Assembly (NCBI GenBank): GCA_937890005.1
Contig: CALBZA010000059.1
Span: 1-64,000 of the forward strand
Length of the DNA stretch: 64,000 nt
Direction of reading: 5' to 3'
Source: an uncultured Verrucomicrobia subdivision 3 bacterium
GTDB lineage: Bacteria > Verrucomicrobiota > Verrucomicrobiia > Limisphaerales > DASXHY01
Shown here: piece by piece, positions 27,946 through 36,726 of the stretch
How the letters are laid out: each line of letters opens with the position of its first letter
How positions within the stretch are numbered: the stretch's first letter is position 1
Position numbers and translations under genes: made by a program
Notes under the pieces: generated by a model
What the model saw: the letters and a program-made list of their open reading frames with translations, nothing else
Databases searched by the model: none
Told to the model about the DNA's origin: nothing

Positions 27946-29115
27946 ATGGACACTTCCCGTTTCATTGCGAAGCACGTCATTAATCTGCCCAAATCGGGCA
28001 TCCGCGACTTCTTCGAGGTCGTCGCGAAGATGAAGGACGTGATCTCGCTCGGCATTGGCGAACCTGACTTCGACACGCCCTGGCACATTCGTGAGGCCGC
28101 GATTTACGCGCTCGAAAAAGGCAAGACGCATTACACGTCAAACCTCGGTTTGATCGAACTGCGTCGTGAGATCAGCAAATACGTCGAAAAGAACTTTCAC
28201 GCCAGCTACAACCCGGAGAACGAAATCCTGGTAACGGTCGGCGTTTCGGAAGCGATTGATATCGCCACCCGCGCGCTCATCAATCCCGGCGACAAGGTGA
28301 TGTTCCATCAGCCGTGCTACGTGAGTTATCACCCGAGCATCACGCTGGCGCACGGCGAGGCCGTTCCGGTTCCAACTTATGCGAAAGACAATTTCGCGCT
28401 GACAGCCGAAGCGCTGCGCGCTGCATGGCAGCCCGGCTGCAAGCTGCTCATGCTGAACCTGCCGTGCAATCCCACCGGCGGCACGTGCAGCCGCGCCCAG
28501 ATTGAAGCGATCGCAAAGTTTGCGATTGAGAAAGATCTGCTGGTGCTGAGCGACGAGATTTATTCCGAACTCACATTCGAAGGCGAACACGTCAGCATCG
28601 CCAGCATTCCCGGCATGAAGGAACGCACAATTTTCCTTCACGGCTTTTCCAAAGCATTCGCAATGACCGGCTGGCGCATCGGTTACGCCTGCGGTCCGGC
28701 TCCACTGATTGAAGCGATGATGAAGGTGCATCAATACTCCATGATGTGCGCGTCCATCATCAGCCAGGAAGGTGCGGTTGAAGCGCTTCAACGCGGTGAA
28801 GACGGGATGAAAGCGATGCGCGAGCAGTATCATCGCCGGCGCGATTACATCGTGCGACGGCTGAATGAAATCGGGCTCAAGTGTCACATGCCGCGCGGAT
28901 CGTTCTACGCATTTCCCGACGTGAGCGTCACCGGGATGAGCGAGAAGGATTTTGCGGTGGGACTGCTTCAGGCAGAACGCGTGGCCATCGTCCCCGGTTC
29001 GGCATTCGGTCCGAACGGCACCGGTTTCTGCCGCGCCTGTTTCGCGACGAGCTACGAACAATTGATCGAAGCCAGCACCCGCATCGAACGCTACGTCCAG
29101 TCGCTCCGAACATAA
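27946..29115 (+). CDS. class I/II PLP-dependent aminotransferase
   Basis: 389 residues. Fold-type I aminotransferase with NLPCNPTGG (substrate/PLP), LSDEIYSELTFEG, the catalytic lysine in HGFSKAFAMTGWRIGY, and a C-terminal arginine-containing block near GTGFCRACFATSYE. The N-terminal VISLGIGEPDFDTP is typical of aspartate/aromatic aminotransferases of subgroup I-gamma. The exact substrate cannot be told from sequence. Probably in an operon with the Lrp-type gene. Confidence 0.9.
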   Translation: MDTSRFIAKHVINLPKSGIRDFFEVVAKMKDVISLGIGEPDFDTPWHIREAAIYALEKGKTHYTSNLGLIELRREISKYVEKNFHASYNPENEILVTVGVSEAIDIATRALINPGDKVMFHQPCYVSYHPSITLAHGEAVPVPTYAKDNFALTAEALRAAWQPGCKLLMLNLPCNPTGGTCSRAQIEAIAKFAIEKDLLVLSDEIYSELTFEGEHVSIASIPGMKERTIFLHGFSKAFAMTGWRIGYACGPAPLIEAMMKVHQYSMMCASIISQEGAVEALQRGEDGMKAMREQYHRRRDYIVRRLNEIGLKCHMPRGSFYAFPDVSVTGMSEKDFAVGLLQAERVAIVPGSAFGPNGTGFCRACFATSYEQLIEASTRIERYVQSLRT

Positions 29116-29145
29116 TCCGGAGCTCTTCGATTGCGCAGACCATGT

Positions 29146-29224
29146 GGAGTGCGCGGACATGTCCGCGCTTTGGAACCGAGAGACATGTCTCCCGGTTAAA
29201 AGCGGCGACGTGTCGCCGCACTCC
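29146..29224. repeat. three-hairpin palindromic element
   Basis: Outer arms 29146-29177 and 29194-29224 are inverted copies starting GGAGTGCG. Each arm is itself a palindrome (GCGCGGACATGTCCGCGC and GCGGCGACGTGTCGCCGC), and a third small palindrome GAGACATGTCTC sits in the middle. Differences between the arms preserve pairing within each hairpin, suggesting selection for structure. It lies between convergent aminotransferase and miaA genes. Confidence 0.75.
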
Positions 29225-29232
29225 CTGTTACG

Positions 29233-30159
29233 TCAGGCGTTGTTCCAACATGCCGGCGATTCTGCGGCAGATTGCATCTTCGTCAGCTCAATACATTCCG
29301 CATTCAGCTGTCGGCGAAACCACGTCATCTGGCGCTTGGCGAACTGGCGGGTTTTTATTTTCACCATCTCAACCGTTTCCGCCAAAGACCGTTCGCCACG
29401 CAAATGCTCAACCACCTGCCGGTAACCGATCGCCTGCATGGCCGTTCGATTTTCGGCCAGCCCATGCTTCAATTGCTCCTCAGTTTCCGCCACAAGGCCG
29501 CGTCGGAACATCTCATCGACGCGCACGTCGATGCGATTGCGAAGCTCGGCGATATCGCGAACGAGCAGGAAACAATTGCGATTGCGGATTGCGGATTGCG
29601 GATTGCGGATGGACCAGTCGGCGCGTTGTTCGGAAAAGGGGCGTCCCGTGGCGCGAATCACTTCAATAGCGCGAATGACGCGGCGGGGATTCTGTCGGTC
29701 GATCCTTTCATAAGCGACGGGATCGCGTTCGGCCAGTTCGCGAAGCAGCTCTGCAAGCGGCGTGTTCTCCAGCTCGGCGCGAAGCTCCGGATTTGCAGAC
29801 GGCGCGGAACCGAGACCGTTGAGGTAGGCGTTGAAATAAAGGCCCGTTCCACCACAAAAAATCGGACGCTTTCCGCGCGATTGAATTTCGTGAACAGCCT
29901 TCTTCGCCAGCCCGACGAATTTCGCCGCATCGAAACTCTCCGCGACATCGACCACGTCGATCAAATGATGCGGAACGCGCGCGCGTTCTTCGGTCGTAGG
30001 TTTCGCGGTGCCGATGTCGAGTCCTCGGTAAACCTGCATGGAATCGACTGAAATGATTTCCGCGCCGATCCGTTCGGCGAGTTGCAATGCCAGCTCCGAT
30101 TTGCCGACGGCAGTGGGCCCGGCGATGAAGATCGGTTCAAGCTTGTTTCCTGAGGACAT
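29233..30159 (-). CDS. miaA: tRNA dimethylallyltransferase
   Basis: 308 residues. It transfers a dimethylallyl group to A37 of tRNAs reading UNN codons. The P-loop GPTAVGKSEL, the SVDSMQVYRGLDIGTAKPT block, HHLIDVVD, and GGTGLYFNAYL are present. An unusual stretch SIRNPQSAIRNRN (about residues 184-196) is encoded by a 7-bp tandem repeat. The start overlaps the lgt stop by one base (TGATG), so the two are coupled. Confidence 0.94.
   Translation of the reverse strand: MSSGNKLEPIFIAGPTAVGKSELALQLAERIGAEIISVDSMQVYRGLDIGTAKPTTEERARVPHHLIDVVDVAESFDAAKFVGLAKKAVHEIQSRGKRPIFCGGTGLYFNAYLNGLGSAPSANPELRAELENTPLAELLRELAERDPVAYERIDRQNPRRVIRAIEVIRATGRPFSEQRADWSIRNPQSAIRNRNCFLLVRDIAELRNRIDVRVDEMFRRGLVAETEEQLKHGLAENRTAMQAIGYRQVVEHLRGERSLAETVEMVKIKTRQFAKRQMTWFRRQLNAECIELTKMQSAAESPACWNNA
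29575..29608. repeat. ATTGCGG heptamer array inside miaA
   Basis: Four perfect ATTGCGG units at 29581-29608, preceded by ATTGCG. Because the unit is 7 bp, gain or loss of one copy would shift the miaA frame. The same unit occurs between genes at 33215-33228. Confidence 0.85.
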
Positions 30160-30944
30160 CAGTTCGCGCGGCCGGCTGTCCGCCGTTGAAACAGAAACAG
30201 TCCCGCTCCGGCGACGAGAATTCCGATGCTGATCAGATGTGCCGGCGTGAGCGGTCCATACAGGTGCGCCTCGGTATAATCGCCCCGAAATGTTTCAACG
30301 AACGATCGTGTCACGGCGTAACACATGAGATACGCGGCGAAGACCTGTCCATCGAACTTCTTGCGTCGATACAACCACGCCAGTCCGATGTAGAGGCCGA
30401 GGCTCAGGATGGAATCATAGACCTGTGAAGGATGAACGGCAGTTGCCGCGCCATTGAACGGATGCGTTTCGTGCCCGGCTGGATAACGAATCGCCCACGG
30501 CAGATCGCAGACTTTTCCGTAACAACAGCCATTCATCAGACAGCCGATTCTTCCAAACACGTATCCCAGCGGAATGCTCGGCGCGAGAACATCGGCCAAT
30601 TTCCAAAGCGGAATTTTCTTCAGTCGAACGAAGAGTATGCACGCCAGTGAAGCGCCGATGAGTCCGCCATAAAAAACCAGGCCGCCGTGATGCACCATGA
30701 AGATTTCTGTGATCGGTTTGTCCGCGAATTCCTCCTTCCAATAACTGATCACATGCAGTGCGCGCGCACCGACAACCGTACCCACGATCAACCACGGCCC
30801 GATGTCCATCACCTGTTCGGGATGCAAGCCGGAGCGGATTCCGCGGCGGCTGGCCGTCCAGAGTCCAAGCAGAAAGGCGACGGCGAGCATGATCCCATAC
30901 CACGTCACCGGCCAGGAACCGATTTTGAATGCAATTGGATGCAC
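30159..30944 (-). CDS. lgt: prolipoprotein diacylglyceryl transferase
   Basis: 261 residues, about seven membrane spans. It adds diacylglycerol to the lipobox cysteine of prolipoproteins in the inner membrane. Recognisable segments are WPVTWYGIMLAVAF, the HHGGLVFYGGLIG block with the essential histidine, and the signature GRIGCLMNGCCYG with HPSQVYDSIL further on. First gene of an lgt-miaA pair. Confidence 0.95.
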   Translation of the reverse strand: MHPIAFKIGSWPVTWYGIMLAVAFLLGLWTASRRGIRSGLHPEQVMDIGPWLIVGTVVGARALHVISYWKEEFADKPITEIFMVHHGGLVFYGGLIGASLACILFVRLKKIPLWKLADVLAPSIPLGYVFGRIGCLMNGCCYGKVCDLPWAIRYPAGHETHPFNGAATAVHPSQVYDSILSLGLYIGLAWLYRRKKFDGQVFAAYLMCYAVTRSFVETFRGDYTEAHLYGPLTPAHLISIGILVAGAGLFLFQRRTAGRAN

Positions 30945-30997
30945 GGCGGGAATCTACGGGGAACAGCGCTCGCTTGAGAAGCAAATTGAACCCTCAG

Positions 30998-31996
30998 TCA
31001 GTTCGTGGCCATCGGAGGGAAAACGGGCATGGGTGGTGGCGGCATCGGCGGAGAAAACCCAATGGGCAGCGGCGGCTGAATGGGGGCCACTTCGACCAAC
31101 CGCCGCCACTCCTCACGCTCTTCCGCCGACATCAACTTCCAGCGCTCCGCGTTTTTCAGGAACGCCTGCCGTTCTGCAAGGCTCATGCTCGCGAATTTCT
31201 GGAACGACTCGATGCATTCCGCGCGCTGCCGCGGAGTGAGCTTTTCGTAAGCCGCGAGCGTCTTTTCCATCTGCTGCTTTTCAGCATCGCTCAGCTGTCC
31301 AAGCACACGCATCTTTTCCTCGGGCTTCAGTTCGAAGAATTCGTTGAAGCTGCGCAGCATTTTCTGACGATGTTCCGGAGGGAGAATTCTCCAGATGTCG
31401 AGTCCGGCCTCGAGTTTGGCGCGGCGTTCGGGCGACATCTGGCTGAGAAGCTTTTTGCGTTGCGCCGCGTTAGCGCTTTCCAGCTGCGTGAAATAACGGG
31501 AGGTCACTTCGCTGTTGAGCAATTCCTCCTGATAGGCCGGCGGTAACAGATCCCACTGTTCGAGCCGCGCCTCGATGATCTTTCGATGCGGCTCGGGAAT
31601 TTTCGCCAGCTGTTCGGCGCGATTGCTGCGGGAGCCAGTCATCAGCGGCATCAGATACCAACGCAACTCGGTCGCTTGAAGGCGCAGTTCACGTTCGTCC
31701 GGTTTCAGCGATTCGTACTCGCGCAGCTTGGCCATGATCTGCCGGGCAATTTCAGGCGGCCGGTTGCTCAAGGCCTGGCGCCGCTCCGCACGGTTCATAT
31801 CGAGCAGCTCGCGGAACTGCTGGACGGGATTTTTTTCCACCGAAGTTTCGCTTGAAATGAGCGGGATCGATTCGTTCGCCGCTGTCCTGTCGGAACTCCG
31901 CTGATCCTCTGCGGCACGAGAGAGCGAGGTCGCGAGCATCAGGATCAGGATGCTCGTCCAAAGAAAGGGAATTTTGTTCTGCTCGCTCCGTGTCAT
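30998..31996 (-). CDS. DUF3106 secreted helical protein in ECF sigma operon
   Basis: 332 residues with a signal peptide (FLWTSILILMLATSLSRAAE). The body is a repeat of short helical units (ARLEQWDLLPPAYQEELL, LDIWRILPPEHRQKML, LAAYEKLTPRQRAECI), the DUF3106 pattern. The C-terminus is proline/methionine-rich. Its start overlaps the anti-sigma stop by four bases. By analogy with periplasmic helical sensors it may report envelope state to the anti-sigma factor, but that is inference. Confidence 0.82.
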   Translation of the reverse strand: MTRSEQNKIPFLWTSILILMLATSLSRAAEDQRSSDRTAANESIPLISSETSVEKNPVQQFRELLDMNRAERRQALSNRPPEIARQIMAKLREYESLKPDERELRLQATELRWYLMPLMTGSRSNRAEQLAKIPEPHRKIIEARLEQWDLLPPAYQEELLNSEVTSRYFTQLESANAAQRKKLLSQMSPERRAKLEAGLDIWRILPPEHRQKMLRSFNEFFELKPEEKMRVLGQLSDAEKQQMEKTLAAYEKLTPRQRAECIESFQKFASMSLAERQAFLKNAERWKLMSAEEREEWRRLVEVAPIQPPLPIGFSPPMPPPPMPVFPPMATN

Positions 31997-32496
31997 TGAA
32001 ACAAGGCGAGCAATTGTTCATCTGGCGCCGGCGTGGCGTTCAACTGCCGGATCGCTTCGAAATCCTGAAGGACATCCGGACTGGGCAGTGCCGAGACGTT
32101 GGAAACTGCAACGACACTTTCTGCGAGCTGCCGGGCCTGCGCCTGTTGATGATGCGAAACCAGGATGAAAATGGCGGCAACAGTGAACACGCCGCTGGCA
32201 GCAAAGGCGATTCGCGGAAAGAGCACGCGCCAGGACCATTGAGACTCAGAAGTCCGGGAACGCGACTTTTGTTCGCGTTCCACTGCAGCCATCACGCGCG
32301 CGGTGAAATTGCTGGAAACCGGCGCATCCGGAATCCGGTTCAGGGCGGCGGTCAACGCCGAATCCAGCTCCAGGTCGGATTCGAGTTCCCTCGCATTTTT
32401 GGGTTCGCTCTTCAACGACTCCCGCAGCGCCGCCTTTTCGACATCCGTGAGCGGACGCCGCCAGCCGATTTCACGCAGTTTCTCAGGATCGTTCAT
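31993..32496 (-). CDS. putative membrane anti-sigma factor
   Basis: 167 residues: a cytoplasmic N-terminal helical part (about 1-90, rich in Glu/Leu/Arg, with LTDVEKAALRESL), one membrane span (IAFAASGVFTVAAIFILV), and a short periplasmic tail. No zinc HxxxCxxC motif is seen, so it is not a ZAS-type anti-sigma. Assignment rests on topology and on its place directly after an ECF sigma gene (46 bp) and in overlap with the DUF3106 gene. Confidence 0.75.
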   Translation of the reverse strand: MNDPEKLREIGWRRPLTDVEKAALRESLKSEPKNARELESDLELDSALTAALNRIPDAPVSSNFTARVMAAVEREQKSRSRTSESQWSWRVLFPRIAFAASGVFTVAAIFILVSHHQQAQARQLAESVVAVSNVSALPSPDVLQDFEAIRQLNATPAPDEQLLALFQ

Positions 32497-32542
32497 AGAT
32501 TCCTTTCATTTGAAAACCGGTTTCGAACAAAAGTTTCTCGTT

Positions 32543-33145
32543 TCATGCGTCCCAAACTCCGCTTTTCAGATACGGCTTGAGCTTCTGCTTCAAGGTTTCC
32601 CGTCCGCGATGAATCAGCGATTTCGTCGCCGAAAGCGAACACCCCAGAATTGCCGCAATTTCCTCGTAGCTCAACTCGTCCTGCCGGCAGAGAAGAATTG
32701 CAGTGCGTTGATTCTCCGGCAGTTCGGCAATGGCTTCCTCGATTTTCTGCTCCAGCTCCCCGTGCAAAACCTGTTCGGGGGGCGGCGCCACCTTCCGGTC
32801 TTCCACCTGATGCACCGGCTGATCTTCCTGATCAGGATGGGTGGCATCCAGTGAATCGGCTGGATGCCGCGAACGCCGACGAATCTCGTTCAGGCAAAGG
32901 TTTCGGGCAATGGTGAACAGCCATGTGGAGAATTTTGCTGAGCTGCGGTAGCGATCGGCGGATTTGTAAACCTGGACGAAGACGTTTTGAGCGAGATCTT
33001 CGGCTTCGGTGAGGTCGTGGAGCGTGCGGTAGATGAGATTGATGACCGGCTGCTTGTATTTCTTGACGAGTTCCGTAAACGCCGCGACATCGCCCTGCTT
33101 CACGCGAAGCATCAGGGCGGCGTCGGGGTCGAGATGTTCCGGCAT
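32543..33145 (-). CDS. ECF RNA polymerase sigma factor
   Basis: 200 residues from the ATG at 33145; a TTG at 33157 would add four. Region 2 (FTELVKKYKQPVINLIYRTL...EAEDLAQNVFVQVYKS...FSTWLFTIARNLCLNEIRR) and region 4 (ELPENQRTAILLCRQDELSYEEIAAILGCSLSATKSLIHRGRETLKQKL) are complete. An acidic/proline linker separates them. It heads a three-gene operon with an anti-sigma and a DUF3106 protein. Confidence 0.93.
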   Translation of the reverse strand: MPEHLDPDAALMLRVKQGDVAAFTELVKKYKQPVINLIYRTLHDLTEAEDLAQNVFVQVYKSADRYRSSAKFSTWLFTIARNLCLNEIRRRSRHPADSLDATHPDQEDQPVHQVEDRKVAPPPEQVLHGELEQKIEEAIAELPENQRTAILLCRQDELSYEEIAAILGCSLSATKSLIHRGRETLKQKLKPYLKSGVWDA

Positions 33146-33214
33146 GTGTTCAGTCAAGGCCGCGGCAATTTAGGCCAACACCAGAACACGAACAAGGTTG
33201 CGCAAGGAATTGTG

Positions 33215-33290
33215 ATTGCGGATTGCGGATTGAAAGTAGGCATTCTGAAATCCGCAATTGCCAGTCCGCAATTTCCTCAATCCGCGATTT
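33215..33290. repeat. inverted heptamer arrays (ATTGCGG / AATCCGC)
   Basis: Left: ATTGCGG, ATTGCGG, ATTGAAA. Right: AATCCGC, AATTGCC, AGTCCGC, AATTTCC, TCAATCC. The right side is a drifted inverted copy of the left. It occupies the space between the membrane-protein gene and the ECF sigma gene. Confidence 0.75.
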
Positions 33291-33292
33291 AG

Positions 33293-34945
33293 TCACCGCT
33301 TCGCTACTCCCGGATGCCAACGATGTTTCGTCAGCGCCACCGCTGTTCCCGCTGCGAAAAGTAAAAAGCTCCCAGCGATCGCCAACAGACCGCTGGGAGC
33401 GTCTCGTATTACCCCAACCAACAAATTTCCGGGAACCGAGAGCCCAACCAGAACTGCACTCTCGGGCAGAATCAAAAGCTCCCAACGTCCCCGGAAAACC
33501 CGAAATACAACATATCCCGCCAGCAACAACCCGGCGGGCGCTGCCGACATCCACCAATCAGCACCTCCATGCGCCCAAACGAACGCATGCAACATCCAAA
33601 GCACAGCAACGATCCTTCGGGCCAGTGACGATCCAGCATGCGCGGCATCGTCCCATCGCAAACTGTGCAGGAGCACAAACACAAGTGCCGCCTGAAACGC
33701 CCAGTGAATCGCCATCGGATGCCGCGTCATCGCAGCCAATGTGGCGATGCCGGAAACGAGGCCCCCAAGAAATCCCATCCTCGGATCGCGTATTACGATC
33801 GTGCAGAGAACCAGATAAACCGCCACGGCCGCCGCCAGGTAATTTCCGCGATCGAAATGCGGCCCCGCCCAGCGCAACGTTTCCACCGGCAACCCGGCCA
33901 CGATCATCACAACCGACGCAAAGAGCAGATGCCGAACGAACCGCGAGTCCGCTTTCACAATCCAATAACCCGCGTAAATCAGCCCGTTCAGGAGCATCAA
34001 TCCCACAAAAACCTTGTTCCCGCTCTGCGCTGAGAAGAGCGCTGCCAACAGCGGAGCCGTCAGCAGCGCCCGTTTCAGACCCAACCCAGGTACCAAACCG
34101 AGATCAGCGATGCGCCAGGAAATCGTCCACGCCAGAACCCAGAGCGACGGAACGATCAACTCCCGGCGCAAAGAAAAATCATAAACGTAACTGAGCCCAT
34201 ACACATGAACGGCGGTTCCCACCGCCCACAGGGCGAAAAATCCAGCTGGAAGCCAGCGGCGTTGCGGCAGCAGACTTCCCACCTCCTTGGCGTTTGGAAG
34301 AAAATTCCCTGCTGCGAACACCGCCGGCAAAATCACCAGCCAGACCCACTCATGCATCACGTAAGCAGGTCCCCAATCCTGGCTCCGCGTTTCCTGCAAA
34401 TGCCGGAACACCGTCACCAGCGCGACATTGACCGCCAGGAGAACAACACCGATCAGGAGGGAACGTTTCGGGAGATTCAGCTCGCCAAAGAAACTTTTCA
34501 GGAAACCAAACCTCACGAGGACCATCAGCGCCGCCACACCGGACAGCTGCCCGACAGTCGATCGATCAATCAATGCCGCCTGGCTGATGAGAAAAAACGG
34601 AACCAGCAGCAGGAGGTTTTCGAGACCGACCAGAAGCGTGGAGTCATACCATACCTTCCGCATCGCCAGGAAAACCGCCGTGCCGACAAGCAACAGTTCA
34701 TAGATCTGGAGGGAACTGAAGTTGAAGGCCAGCTGCGTGGTTTCCCGCGCAAACAAGGTCACATCACCTGAAACCTTATAAATGCCAAAGATCAGCAGCG
34801 CAGCACTGACGAGATAAAACGGATTGCAAACCAGGAACCGTTTCACCCAATGCGAAAACGGACGCGACTCAAATCCTGAACTTTCCACTGCCACCTCTTC
34901 CACACCCGAAGGCGGGACCGGACCGGATTGATCGTGCTCGTCCAT
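33293..34945 (-). CDS. polytopic membrane protein of unknown function
   Basis: 550 residues from the ATG at 34945 (MDEHDQSG). After a ~40-residue acidic cytosolic tail come about 14-15 hydrophobic segments spread evenly to the C-terminus, with no large soluble domain. I recognise no transporter or enzyme signature. The TM-loop pattern is reminiscent of uncharacterised verrucomicrobial membrane proteins. It lies upstream of the ECF operon on the same strand but is separated by a repeat array. Confidence 0.75.
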   Translation of the reverse strand: MDEHDQSGPVPPSGVEEVAVESSGFESRPFSHWVKRFLVCNPFYLVSAALLIFGIYKVSGDVTLFARETTQLAFNFSSLQIYELLLVGTAVFLAMRKVWYDSTLLVGLENLLLLVPFFLISQAALIDRSTVGQLSGVAALMVLVRFGFLKSFFGELNLPKRSLLIGVVLLAVNVALVTVFRHLQETRSQDWGPAYVMHEWVWLVILPAVFAAGNFLPNAKEVGSLLPQRRWLPAGFFALWAVGTAVHVYGLSYVYDFSLRRELIVPSLWVLAWTISWRIADLGLVPGLGLKRALLTAPLLAALFSAQSGNKVFVGLMLLNGLIYAGYWIVKADSRFVRHLLFASVVMIVAGLPVETLRWAGPHFDRGNYLAAAVAVYLVLCTIVIRDPRMGFLGGLVSGIATLAAMTRHPMAIHWAFQAALVFVLLHSLRWDDAAHAGSSLARRIVAVLWMLHAFVWAHGGADWWMSAAPAGLLLAGYVVFRVFRGRWELLILPESAVLVGLSVPGNLLVGVIRDAPSGLLAIAGSFLLFAAGTAVALTKHRWHPGVAKR

Positions 34946-35112
34946 AACACACCTCGTGTCTCTGTTGTTGCACCGTCCGAACGCCTCCCCTTTAGCAGCG
35001 CGCGGGCCAACGGAAAAATTCCCGGAAAATCGAAGAAATCGACGCACCCACTCCCTGAGGCGTGAAGGTCACGCGTGGATTTCGCGCCATCCCGCGTGAA
35101 AAACTCCCTAAA

Positions 35113-35154
35113 ACTCAAAGTTCAAAACCCAAAACGAAACTTGGAACTTGAACC
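35113..35154. repeat. heptamer array ahead of hisD
   Basis: Six 7-bp units in a row: ACTCAAA, GTTCAAA, ACCCAAA, ACGAAAC, TTGGAAC, TTGAACC. The period is kept while the unit drifts, and the last two are roughly the complement of the first ones. It ends 21 bp before the hisD start. Confidence 0.7.
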
Positions 35155-35175
35155 ATTTTTCCGCACCGTTCCGGC

Positions 35176-36465
35176 ATGAAAGTGATCCGTCACAGCGACC
35201 GTGACTTTGCCGACCAGATTGCCGGGCTTACCGAAAAGACGAGCCTGTTCGATGCAGAAATCGAACAGAGAACCCGGGCGATCCTCGAAGCCGTCCGATC
35301 CCGCGGTGACGATGCTCTGCTGGAGTTCACAGAACGTTTCGATGGCGCGAAGCTCACGGCGGATCAACTTCCCGTCACCCGCGCCGAATTGATGACCGCT
35401 TCCTTGCAAGCGGATGAATCCCTTCGCAGCGCCATCACCGAAGCGGAACGCAACGTCGCCAGCTTTGCCAGGAAATCACGTCGCCGAAACTGGCAGTCCT
35501 CCAACTCTCACGGCGCGATCGTGGGCGAAAAGTTCGATCCCTTTCAACGCGTCGGCGTTTACATCCCCGGCGGAACGGCGCCGCTCGTGTCCACCGCCAT
35601 CATGACCATCACGCTCGCCAAAGCGGCAGGTTGTCCGGAAATTGTGGTCTGCACGCCGTGCGGAAAGGATGGTTCCATCAATCCAGCCCTGCTGTTCGCA
35701 GCCCGCGCGGCAGGCGCCACGGAAATTTTCCGCGCCGGTGGCGCCCAGGCGATTGCAGCCATGGCGTACGGAACAAACACCATTCGCCGCGTTCAGAAAA
35801 TTTTCGGCCCGGGCAACGCCTACGTCAGCATGGCCAAACGCCTGTTGTTTGGACGCGTTTCCGTCGATCTCCTCGCCGGGCCCAGCGATCTGCTGGTGAT
35901 TGCCGATGATTCCGCAGAACCGAAGTTCATCGCCGCTGATCTGCTGGCACAGGCGGAACACGGCTCCGGGCATGAACACATCTGGCTCGTGACCCTGTCC
36001 GCGAAGATTCTGAAGGATGTGCAAAAGGAAATCGCGAAACAGCTTCCGAAACTTTCCCGGCGCGATTACATCCAGCGCGTGCTCGACAACTACACCTGGC
36101 TGATTCAAGTGAAGGACATCCCGGCGGCCATCGCTCTCACAAATCGCATCGCGCCCGAACATTGCGAAGTGATGACGAAAAATGCGCGCAAAGTGTCGGA
36201 TCAGATCGTCACTGCGGGAGCCATTTTCCTGGGTCCGTGGTCGCCAACCGTTCTCGGCGATTACGTCGCCGGGCCGAGTCATGTGCTTCCCACCGACGGC
36301 GCGGGAGCCTCATTCGCCGGGCTCACTGTGGATCAATTCCAGCGCCGCACCAGCGTGGTGGAATATACCCGCGGCGGCCTGAAGCGCGCATTGCCTGCAG
36401 TTCGCAAGTTCGCCGAAATGGAAGGCTTGAGTGCTCATGGCGCTTCGGCGGAGATTCGGTTTTAG
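35176..36465 (+). CDS. hisD: histidinol dehydrogenase
   Basis: 429 residues. It catalyses the last two steps of histidine synthesis, oxidising L-histidinol to L-histidine with NAD+. Key blocks: RVGVYIPGGTAPLVSTAIMT, GPGNAYVSMAKRL, DLLAGPSDLLVIAD, the zinc-ligand LLAQAEHGSGHEH, APEHCEVMT, DYVAGPSHVLPT, and a C-terminal AHGASAEIRF with the last metal histidine. It stands alone, not in a his operon. Confidence 0.96.
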   Translation: MKVIRHSDRDFADQIAGLTEKTSLFDAEIEQRTRAILEAVRSRGDDALLEFTERFDGAKLTADQLPVTRAELMTASLQADESLRSAITEAERNVASFARKSRRRNWQSSNSHGAIVGEKFDPFQRVGVYIPGGTAPLVSTAIMTITLAKAAGCPEIVVCTPCGKDGSINPALLFAARAAGATEIFRAGGAQAIAAMAYGTNTIRRVQKIFGPGNAYVSMAKRLLFGRVSVDLLAGPSDLLVIADDSAEPKFIAADLLAQAEHGSGHEHIWLVTLSAKILKDVQKEIAKQLPKLSRRDYIQRVLDNYTWLIQVKDIPAAIALTNRIAPEHCEVMTKNARKVSDQIVTAGAIFLGPWSPTVLGDYVAGPSHVLPTDGAGASFAGLTVDQFQRRTSVVEYTRGGLKRALPAVRKFAEMEGLSAHGASAEIRF

Positions 36466-36491
36466 CCAAGTCAATCCGGCAAGAGAAACTC

Positions 36492-36518
36492 ACGCGAAGG
36501 ACGCAAAGGTATTGAAGG
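36492..36518. repeat. nonamer repeat ACGCGAAGG
   Basis: ACGCGAAGG, ACGCAAAGG, TATTGAAGG occur head to tail just after hisD. Same word family as 19739. Confidence 0.6.
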
Positions 36519-36602
36519 ATGACAATTGAGGAATGTAGATGATTTCAAGGTGCGCATCATCTTGTTACGAAATCGTAATTCGTTTTCGCGCACGACTTCT
36601 CA

Positions 36603-36683
36603 GCTCCGAAGGAGCGACAGCCCGGTAGCCACGGGTGAAACCCGTGGACCTCATGGAAATTACAATTCAAGCCCCAAAGGGGC
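36603..36683. repeat. three-hairpin intergenic element
   Basis: Three compact hairpins: GCTCCGAAGGAGC (36603-36615), CCACGGGTGAAACCCGTGG (36629-36647) and GCCCCAAAGGGGC (36671-36683). The first and third are near-copies. This hairpin type is common in PVC-superphylum genomes. No coding potential. Confidence 0.75.
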
Positions 36684-36726
36684 GACGGATCATTTCTCCA
36701 TCCGCTCGTAACAAGATGAACTGCGT

